A stretch of DNA of 64,000 bases. Origin: Amphimedon queenslandica. Lineage: Eukaryota; Porifera; Demospongiae; Haplosclerida; Niphatidae. The notes below the pieces were generated by a model. The model made no database searches. It saw only the letters and a program-made list of their open reading frames with translations, and was not told the DNA's origin. The DNA lies in NCBI RefSeq assembly GCF_000090795.2, contig NW_003546333.1:194130-258129 (forward strand). Reading direction: 5' to 3'. The position numbers and the translations under genes are program-made. Below, in pieces: positions 56,531 through 64,000 of the stretch. How positions within the stretch are numbered: the stretch's first letter is position 1; every line of letters begins with the position of its first letter.

Positions 56531-57049
56531 AGTAACTGTAGCTGGGTACACATAGAGCCTTGTAAATGGACTTCCCCATAGCCAATGTTATATCTGGATC
56601 GTAGAATTAGCAGTGAAAATGTGTTAAATACACTGAATAAATAAAATGATTAGCACAAACGGTTGGCAATCACACTAAAGACAAACAAAGTATAGAAGAG
56701 AAGGAATAGAGCCACAAGGGACCAAAAACAGAAGAAAGAACAGAAGAACAAGAACTGAACAAAAACGTAAAAGGGTAAAAAATATTATATGCATGTGTAT
56801 GCATCTACACAAATTTCAATGTTCTAGAACAGTAAGAATAAGCACATGGTATAAGTAATTACATTTACATAAAATACAGTATTAATAAAGAAATCATAGA
56901 AACCGTATCTGTTAGCTTTGAGTTCACCACAGTTTGACACATCTGACTTATATGTAAAGTATCTACAATGTTGCCACTATTGGGGTAACAGTTACAATGT
57001 TTGAGCCAAGTGTTGCGAAAATTTCTATTTCAATGTTTGACATATCTCT

Positions 57050-58700
57050 TAACCTGAAAAATGTAATAATTATGACCACCCCAAGCTTGACCACTTAAGT
57101 TTAATAAGAAGTTGTCCTATGACAATGCATTACCAGAGACACTAGTAATGAAGTCAGAGAGATGACTGCCATCTGGAGTTGTAGGATTGGCTTTCAAGTA
57201 AGCTACAAATCTTGCTCTTGCATCAGAAGCAAGTACATTGCTTGAAAGTTGATGTGCAATGGGATGAAAAAGGCAGCTACCATCTCCTTCAGGGCACATC
57301 AAACATAAAATAACTATGCTGCCTGACAAAGCTAGCAAGGTTAATATATAGAGTGTCTACTTCCATAGCAACCTCATTCTGCTGGTTAATTTCAGATGAA
57401 ACTGTATCACTTTAACACAATTTAAGCAGGTACACAGCTATTAGGTTCACATAATTGAATTGATTTTGTATTGTCTACAATAATATTGTCTTGCAACAAA
57501 CTAGAGAAAATTACATTGTCTTCTACAGCTGCATCAGCTACACAATTTGGTTTATTTCAATATCTTTATTAAGTGGTTTTTGAACTTTAAGCCAACTTAA
57601 AGCAATTTAATACTACATCCGGACGTACAAACCTATGCTTGTAATGTCCTTTGTAGCAAAATATTCTTTCAAATTTCAAAGCTATGATTTCACTTTGAGA
57701 CAGTAAATGTGGTAGCACATCACAAATATTATTAACATTAGAAGGTACATTGACATTAAGTCCGAGTATTGATCTTTGCTTACCAGCTCGTACAGATACA
57801 AGTTTCATACATGGTATCCTCTACCTAATAAGCCTTATTTCAATGTCATTTAGATTTTTAAGTTCAGTTGGTATTTCTGGCAACATATTTTGGCCATTGT
57901 TAGGATTTTACCTTCCTTTATAGCTCAATCACAATTATGGCAAACCCATTGACTACCATCTTTACATACATACAATGACTGAAACAAATTTATGTAGCAT
58001 TTTAGGGTCAGCTTTGCTATAATTGTTTGCGAAACTGATACACACTATGATGGCGCTTTTCTAACTTGTAATCGCCCTGGAGTTTCATCTCTTTTAAAAA
58101 TGCACATATTCTGCTTGTTTACAAGCTTTCTGTGCGCAGCAGCATCTGAAGTTTTACGTGCCCTTTGTTCACAAATTCTTTGCCGATTTTTGTCATTCCT
58201 TGCCATTATTACATTAGCAGACTCATTTGCTCTTGAATGACACATGTGAAGCATATTCTTTTTAATTTGAAGAGTTGATCAATTGATTTATTACTTCTAC
58301 AATTAGCCATATCTATTCTTTTTTATCATTTCTTGAAGCTTTTTCATGAATGGATGTATCAGCCCTAATATCTGCCATTTGCTTCTTCGATTGTTGTTTT
58401 GGCTTCCTTCATTTCATTTTCTTTAAACAATAGTAATACGTTCTTGATGATTTTAAGGTTTTGTATACCTTTCTTACCCTTGCATTTATTACAAATCATT
58501 GCATTTATTCTACATGTTTCAATGCATTGGGAACATTTTATTGTTAGTTGTATTGGAATGCCATCTTTTGTATCATGCTTAAAACATCGTCCACAGTTGT
58601 CACAATTTAATATGCATATGTGACTTATTTGTGAACATGGTGGACACTTTTGTACAGGGCCCAGGGTTATCTTCTCTATCTGCTCCGAATATTAACAATA
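57050..58700 (-). pseudogene. Helitron relic with OTU protease domain
   Basis: From 58.7 kb down the minus strand shows a cysteine-rich start (CDNCGRCFKHD, CSQCIETCR), a basic region (CEQRARKTSDAAAHRKLVNK, about 58.15 kb) and KDGSQWVCHNC. The Helitron N-terminal block follows (57.85-57.59 kb): MKLVSVRAGKQRSILGLNV and VPSNVNNICDVLPHLLSQSE, then CYKGHYKHRFVRPDVV. An OTU cysteine-protease domain follows (57.36-57.05 kb) with the catalytic Asp/Cys in PEGDGSCLFHPIAHQL and the His in AWGGHNYYIF. OTU domains are known passengers of animal Helitrons/Helentrons. The Rep and helicase parts are missing, cut off on the gypsy side. Stops and frame changes are many. Confidence 0.75.
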
Positions 58701-59611
58701 TTAAAGTAACAAAGTCAAATAATGCAAACAATATCAAAACACACAGTAATGTACACTTTTGCCAGCTACATAAGCACCTTTAGTTGCACAAGTAACAGGG
58801 AAAGAGCCCAGAAAGCAGATTATAGCAGCTCTGTATTGCTCAATACGTATCATGGCTCGCAGTCCATTTTTCACTGAACATAAATTTTCAAGCACAAAAA
58901 GACAAAAAAGACAATAGTAAAACCTTGAATCAATAGAAAATAACTATATAATAATTACATGTAATGTAAAGAACAATGAAATAATTATAGTACCGAAAGG
59001 TATGATGACTGTAATCAAGACTCTTGCAGTAATAGTATACCAAAGATCAACAGTGCAAAAATAGACCACTTCAACAACTTTAAAGAAAGCACTACACTAC
59101 ATGTAATTCAATGCAGTTAATAATAGTGCTTCACTGTAGTCAAGGGTTGAAATATGCAGATTTAGAAGAATTAGGAACAACCGTATACAGGTTTAACAAG
59201 AGTAACCAATGTAGCTTATACAAAGGGGAGTAAGAGAATATTATAGAATATAGCATACTAGCACTAACTGACTAGAGCAAGACCTCAAGCAAGACAAAGA
59301 GAATTTATAATTGACAAAAGATAAAACACGAGGAAATATGAAAGATTTGGCTCCATGAAGCTATGCACTGCCTAGGTTAGATATCTCGTTCCATGGTTTT
59401 CAATCACGTCATTCTTGTACAGAATGAAAAGTTTTTATACAAATTAAAACATTCAAATTAAAATTTAAAAATGTATATCTTGGTCTTTGCATCACTTCTT
59501 TAATCATTATAGTTGCCTGTAGTTCAGACTACATTTAGCATTAAAAACATAGTTGGCATTTGCTGACTAGTATAAGACGCATAACAAAGTAAAGCAAGAA
59601 AAAATTTTTAC
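58701..59611. other. No gene recognised
   Basis: AT-rich sequence after the Helitron relic. A minus-strand frame around 58.78-58.86 kb (MIRIEQYRAAIICFLGSF) is open but not recognised. Confidence 0.4.
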
Positions 59612-59854
59612 CTAGAGTTTGTGCTCACAATGCGGATTCTCAGGACCAAAACAAAGAGCAGAGAGGGTTTGATCACAGCAGAAGATGCCTACGTAGTAAA
59701 GAAACACATTGTAATGCAACAATAATGCTATAGCAAAAACAATGATGGGCAGTTACTTTTAAGGTTGTTCTTCAATCTTAAAAAATCACACAGACAATCC
59801 ATAAGGACTTGCTTTGCAGCAATTGAAGGTGTTGCTGAAGTTATAAAGCACCAC
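59612..59854 (-). CDS. Unknown gene, last two exons
   Basis: Exon 1 (59854-59757, 98 bases) is open as WCFITSATPSIAAKQVLMD and CLCDFLRLKNNLK. It lies between an acceptor (TTGTGTAG) and a donor (A|GTAACT). A 68-base intron with a pyrimidine-rich end (TTTCTTTACTACGTAG) follows. Exon 2 (59688-59612) continues in the same phase as SIFCCDQTLSALCFGPENPH and CEHKL to a stop. Splice signals, matching phase and typical intron length together support a real gene. Upstream exons may be those at 60394-60635, but the join is uncertain. A similar ALC-GPE-HC pattern recurs, decayed, near 60.27-60.32 kb. No family recognised. Confidence 0.5.
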
Positions 59855-60393
59855 CTACACAATAAGTAAATGATAAAAACTTCTATTTTCACACTAACTT
59901 TAGTTTTCTACACTAATTCACACAATTTATGACAATAGTTAGGCTGTATTTGTTTATAAAACCTAGTTTATAGCATCTTAAGTTGAAAGACCCAGAAGGT
60001 CTTTCTGTAGAGCAGCAACTAGTTTAAACTGAAGAATTAAGTCATTTTTGAGCTGTCATATCTCAGGGATTAAGAAGTTACGACAAATTTTGTACATAAT
60101 AAATTATTAAAAACTTTGATCTATAATTTGATGTGTTCTATTGCATTACAACCTTCGTCATAAGAGAGTTGCTTATGAATCAGACAACATTTATGAACAC
60201 TGCTGGCTCATGTTACCACTGAGAAGACAGATAAAAAAAACTTGATGAAAAACAACTTTTGCCATGCGTTTTAGTTGACAGTGGGACTCCTCGGGACCTT
60301 AGCAAAGAGCAATTAGTGTTTAAAAACAGAGAAGCAGATGCCATTTTGTGAACACACACAGACTGGACAATCACATTACCCTCGCCTATACGC

Positions 60394-61295
60394 CTATGGT
60401 GCGGGAGAGGGCAATAATAGTGACCATATTATGAAATTTAGAGTCACAATACCATGTTTCTTTGCTGTGGCACATTTCACCACCTTCCCTCCTACATCTA
60501 TAGTAAAAGAAATACAGGTCTTAATGTATAAATTAAAAAGAAATCTTCTAAGGAAAATATTAGGGCTACTTACGAGCCCAAAATTTGTAAGTGATGTAAA
60601 TTCCGTAAACTGGCCAGTTTGACTGGTTTAAAAGTCTTGAAAAAAATTCATTACGTTACAATTCATTAATGATAATAAAAACATATGAAAAAAAATTAAT
60701 AAACTTGCAAAAACATTTTTTTGGAATATTTATTAACTGTAAAGCTCTTGAAAATTAAACGTTAAACATAGATTGTTACTTTGCTTAAAGTCTGCAATAC
60801 TTTCCGTAAGTGCCTTAAAATAAAGTACCAAACATTTATTTTGTTTCATCTGTATCGCATGTAACAGAACCTTACTTCAATTGGTCATATATGAGGCAAA
60901 CTAATACATTCTTCCGTGTTGTCACCCTTCTAAAGTACCTAGGTACATTTACTGCACCAAGTGAGGCATCTTTCTTTACAGAATCTTCCAACTTTTGCTT
61001 TGCTGCAGTCTTCCTGCAAGGTACCTTTTCAGCTTTGCTGCAGTCTTCCTGCAAGGTACCTTTTCAAGTTTGATAGCCACAGCATTGTCACTTTCGTACA
61101 TGGTAACTGTTTGAACAAAAGTCAAAACCTGATGTTGTAGCTTCTTTAAAACATCATATTTTATCCATGAATAGTAATTCCTTTCAAATCAAAACACACT
61201 ACACCCAACACATGTATCCAAACTGTGACCATTATAAGCAGAAGAACCAATACGAGTGCACTATAGCACATGCCCTCACCACTATCGGAGTACAT
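60394..61295 (-). CDS. Unknown multi-exon gene with frame-breaking tandem duplication
   Basis: The main exon (61180-60876) reads YYSWIKYDVLKKLQHQVL, TFVQTVTMYESDNAVAIKLE, KVPCRKTAAK, then QKLEDSVKKDASLGAVNVPR, YFRRVTTRKNVLVCLIYDQL, ending at the donor AA|GTAAGG. Exon 60635-60574 (LLNQSNWPVYGIYITYKFWA; acceptor TTTTTTTCAAG, donor C|GTAAGT) and exon 60497-60394 (HVGGKVVKCATAKKHGIVTL..., acceptor TTTCTTTTACTATAG) continue in phase with 62-76-base exons and short introns. An alternative last exon (60813-60762, HLRKVLQTLSKVTIYV) also fits the phase. A possible start exon is 61295-61254 (MYSDSGEGMCYSAL). A 35-base tandem duplication (60998-61067) shifts the frame. No known family; about 150 residues are visible. 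Confidence 0.5.
60729..60734 (-). promoter_or_regulatory. Poly(A) signal AATAAA
   Basis: AATAAA on the minus strand lies about 28 bases after the stop of the alternative last exon at 60762, a natural position for 3' end formation. Confidence 0.4.
60998..61067. repeat. 35-base perfect tandem duplication in an exon
   Basis: The unit CTTTGCTGCAGTCTTCCTGC and its following 15 bases occurs twice with one end difference. Its length is not a multiple of three, so it changes the reading frame of the minus-strand exon at 60876-61180. It may be a recent mutation or an assembly artefact. Confidence 0.85.
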
Positions 61296-61499
61296 TTGGG
61301 TGTTGAAAAAAGCAAAAAGGCCAATTATATGCCCTTCAAAAATTTTCTAAATGTGATAAATCAATCATTAAAATCTGACTCTAAATTTCAAAACTTTTCT
61401 TAAGTGTGAACTGTTTTTATGAGGGTATCATGGTTCACATAAGCTCCTCCCTTATTTTGTTACTAGTTATATTCATACACATTATTGATTAAATGTTAC

Positions 61500-62870
61500 A
61501 TCTAACTTGATATAAAGGCCATCGTTGATTTAGAAATTTACTTCATAATCATTATCTATTATACTTGATATCCTAGACAGTCGAAATGACACGATGCCAG
61601 TGACACTACACCAGCTACAGTCCCCAACCCAAACATTCCTTTAACTTTAATTAGAATAATTATTGTTGTCATAGCAAATGAAAAAAAATATGGAGTTGCC
61701 TGCTTATAACTTTGTTTTCTCAAAGTGGAGAGAACTTGATTATAACTGTTCCTTAGGCCTCTCAGTTGTAGTCTGTAAAACAATGTTACTACCTTATAGC
61801 GCTGGGTAATGTTAGGTGGTTGACTATTTCGACTGAAACCAGAAATGAGTTTACAATAAAAATTTGTTGGCCTTATTTTTGACTAGACAAAAATAATTGA
61901 TCTTATGTCTTCATTAGCATCTGTATGACTGATAGCCAGGTCCCTTGGTCCTGTAGGGTCTGGAAGAGATTCTTTAGAAGGGAAGGTCATGCTTGATATC
62001 ATGTTGTTAATAATTTATTATGGTCACGCCTATCATCAGTATGAAATTAATTTTCATCAGAATTAATTAAATTTTCTTTCAGAATTAATAGCAATGAAAC
62101 AGGAGAAAATAAGCACCTTTTGAAAATTACCCTGTATACGGTATACATCTGCTCATGGATACTTTGATATCTGATGAATAACATAGTGGAATTTGAGACC
62201 TTCCTATCTTATGTGTGGGTGGTACTGAGGCCCCAAGCCACACTTTTCATTCTACTTGAATGACTAGGTATACGGAGGGATAGGCTAGCCTGGCTTCATA
62301 GATGTACCAGACGAGGTAGCAGAGCTATTATACTACACAAGTGGTCTCACTCTTGCAGGCTGTGCAACTTTTACAGTGGCATGCATTCTCTTCTGTTGAT
62401 ATTTCACTCAAAAGTTGCTACAAATTCCTGCTGAATTGTTTCCATGGATGAGTTTACTAGGAATTTTATTCCAACACTCTCAACAGTGTATAGATTTTAG
62501 TAACATAGGCATTATATTCAATAATTATAGTAGAGCTTCAGTGTTTTGCTTAGGCAAGAATCCATAAAAATAATGAATTGTATTTTATTTGCATGACAGC
62601 ATAAGGAAATCCCTGGAATTATATCCATGATAGGCTTATAATTGAGAACTGAAGCACGTGTTTCAAATAGGCTTGCTTAAAGTATACATTGTGGTCTATA
62701 GCCTCGCTAGGCTATTTCTGGTGTCTCAGCCTCAAGGTAGTAATGAATCACATGATGAGAACTTCCAACTATATGGTAATGTAATATGTTTTTTTATTGC
62801 CAAGTACAAAGTCTCACTTTCCAATTAGAGATAATTTTTGCTACAAATATTGAAAATATTATTACACTAA
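61500..62870. other. No gene recognised within block B
   Basis: AT-rich; open frames such as that at 61783-61559 (minus) have no recognised motif. Homology to the matching part of block A is not evident by eye. Confidence 0.4.
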
Positions 62871-62876
62871 CCCAAG

Positions 62877-62958
62877 TGTGAGGCTTGCTCATGTTCCCAT
62901 TGTAAAAATAGAATGAATCAACCTCCTCCTCCACCACCACCATCTAGTGGTGGTGCAA
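62877..62958 (+). CDS. Cysteine-rich, proline-run exon, copy B
   Basis: The exon reads CEACSCSHCKNRMNQ followed by seven prolines and SSGGA. It starts after an acceptor-like CCCAAG and ends at a GTTGTG donor-like site, weaker than in copy A. The cysteine cluster and proline run align with the minus-strand exon at 10252-10102. It may bind a metal ion; the family is unknown. Confidence 0.4.
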
Positions 62959-63373
62959 GTTGTGTGAAACAAATTTATTGTAGATATACACATGGTTAAT
63001 GCTTATATAATGTCTCAATTCCAGTAAATTAAACTGTATGTACTTGTACACCGATGTAGCCACTGAAATGTATATACTACATAATAATCGGTGAGTGAGA
63101 TAATCATAGTAAATTTATTATATATACATACCTAGATCTACTCTTTACCTGTAGGTAGCACTATAACAAATCCACTATTAAATTCAACAATTATTTTCTC
63201 TTAAGTTATTTTAATTGTAGTGCATTAATTAAAAAGCTTTTGTTTCTAGATCAAACAATCAATCTTACCGATAATCTAAGTTCTCAGTATATATATAAAT
63301 ATATATTTCTGCAATATTGTATTGATGATTAAAATTATTATTAGTCACATTTTAGTATAATAATTCATGATAA

Positions 63374-63648
63374 TTATGTGTGTGAGTTCTTGGTTTCGTA
63401 CAAGCCTTCATAGATTTTCTTGTTTGACATGGCCTTAGTTATGATGCCTACAAAAAGAAGTGGTGGATAGTTAAAATGCATTATAATTATGAAGAATACA
63501 AACCCCTAGTGGCATTATGGTCCCTCTTATAAAGTATATAGAGTTTATTAGTCTATGAGATGCAAGATTTCTGTCCCTCATTATCTTGACCAACTCTGCC
63601 TTGACTCCACTTTCTGATGCTTGATCTTGCTTTTTATTCTTGAATTCA
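63374..63648 (-). CDS. LVKI gene, last two exons, copy B
   Basis: Exon 1 (63648-63501 or so) reads EFKNKKQDQASESG, VKAELVKIMRDRNLASHR and LINSIYFIRGTIMPLG. After a 52-base intron (donor GTATTC, acceptor CTTCTTTTTGTAG) exon 2 (63447-63374) reads IITKAMSNKKIYEGLYETKN and stops at SHT. Using the GTATTC donor the phase fits; the alternative GTTTGT donor four bases earlier would give a much shorter end. A further upstream exon near 63798-63740 (acceptor TTCCTTCACAG, donor G|GTACAA) also fits the phase. Copy A at 9.52-9.87 kb is the decayed partner. No domain recognised. Confidence 0.5.
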
Positions 63649-64000
63649 CTAATACAACATGTCTTTTGGTCAATATTTGTATTGTATCATCTAATGAAAT
63701 AAATCAATACTGACATTTTTATTACATGTGCTATATATTGTACCTCAATATTAAACACAATGTAACAATACAAGTAGGACTAAAACAAAGGAGTGATCGA
63801 GTCTGTGAAGGAAAGTATTGAACAAGGCTAGTCTATAGACACAGCAGCATTAGAGGATCTCTTTATTTATTTTTAAAAATGATTAAAGAATACAAAGGAA
63901 ATAGACAAGCTGCTCAACTGCCTTAATTGCAGTATTAAAAGTACATGTAGTTAGAGACATTTGCTGCAAGCGTCTAGATACAATTACATGAAATTCCTTG

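Larger units (their letters stand above)
45087..56600 (-). mobile_element. Ty3/gypsy retroelement (fossil) with nested insertions
   Basis: Read on the minus strand the parts are gag with a zinc knuckle (about 56.5-55.8 kb), aspartic protease (about 47.77 kb), reverse transcriptase (about 47.5-46.6 kb), RNase H (about 46.4-46.1 kb) and integrase (about 45.6-45.09 kb). The protease-RT-RH-integrase order identifies Ty3/gypsy. A CACTA/EnSpm element (47951-55780) lies between gag and protease, and a fold-back MITE (45869-46059) between RNase H and integrase. The integrase end abuts the DUF6589 element 1 at 45086. The fossil is broken in many places; LTRs were not identified. The three associated elements suggest considerable age. 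Confidence 0.85.
61254..63810. repeat. Block B of an inverted paralogous pair (partner 9350-11550)
   Basis: Inverted relative to block A, with the same three coding segments in the same relative order and strand: GEGMCYSAL start (61295, minus), cysteine/proline exon (62877-62958, plus) and LVKI exons (63648-63374, minus). About 190 bases upstream of the GEGMCYSAL start (61296-61490) also match block A. Block B probably runs on past the right edge, since similarity reaches at least 63.81 kb. Confidence 0.6.

Noticed and set aside
62160-62420. Similarity of 62.2 kb ('ccccaagccacac') to the DIRS tail near 20.2 kb
   Set aside because: Only about 13 bases match by eye, which is too short to claim a relic.
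1-64000. CRISPR arrays, bacterial operons, rRNA genes
   Set aside because: No regularly spaced direct repeats, ribosome-binding sites or rRNA motifs were seen; the sequence is eukaryotic.

Overview
The window looks like nuclear DNA of an early-branching animal, most likely a demosponge of the Amphimedon type. This is inferred from the AT-rich base composition, introns of about 60-110 bases with GT/AG ends, the mix of transposons, and assembly gaps of N (8264-8704 and 52326-53169). No bacterial operons, ribosome-binding sites, CRISPR arrays or rRNA genes are seen. Most of the window is transposable elements, many nested inside one another. Ordinary genes are few, small and not recognised.

Layout, 0-12.4 kb: two histone-type 3' stem-loops sit at the left edge. 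They are followed by a TTAA-flanked piggyBac-like element (1178-3511) holding a small inverted-repeat element, two TIR elements with a tRNA-like core (3577-3838, 4186-4439), a fold-back TTAA element (4723-5459), the first copy of a hairpin-headed repeat family (6096-7659), a 140-base palindrome, and a Crypton-like tyrosine-recombinase element (7838-9263). From 9.35 to 11.5 kb lies 'block A', a set of short exons that recurs in inverted order at 61.25-63.81 kb ('block B').

12.4-31.4 kb: a broken DIRS-like retroelement (about 13.0-20.6 kb) is split by a hairpin-family copy (16050-17255) and a piggyBac-like copy (17497-18494). A hAT element with a TTF-type zinc finger follows (21142-24196). Then comes an OB-fold/RPA-like gene relic broken by a second hAT (about 25.1-28.44 kb), which itself contains the third hairpin-family copy (26565-27859). 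A LINE C-terminal relic lies at 29.75-30.27 kb.

31.4-58.7 kb: a MITE, a pogo/Tigger-like fragment and a 5'-truncated LINE lead into two DNA transposons that each pair a DUF6589-type protein with a convergent RecQ-like helicase. The second (38400-44072) sits inside the DUF6589 coding sequence of the first (about 34.8-45.086 kb) with a perfect 9-base target duplication, and carries a TA-flanked MITE in its own helicase. The first element abuts a broken Ty3/gypsy fossil (about 45.09-56.6 kb, minus strand) that contains a fold-back MITE and a 7.8-kb CACTA/EnSpm element (47951-55780) with two divergent genes. The gypsy 5' side abuts a Helitron relic with an OTU protease domain (57.05-58.7 kb).

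58.7-64 kb: gene-like sequence returns. Minus-strand exons at 59612-61295 have matching splice phases and short introns, and one carries a 35-base tandem duplication. Block B fills the right end.

The least expected features are the inverted, diverged block A/block B pair around the TE stack, the mirror-image nesting of two DUF6589+RecQ elements, and the hairpin-headed family whose 3' end is itself a hairpin. Calls come from reading the sequence and recalled family motifs; no database search was possible.
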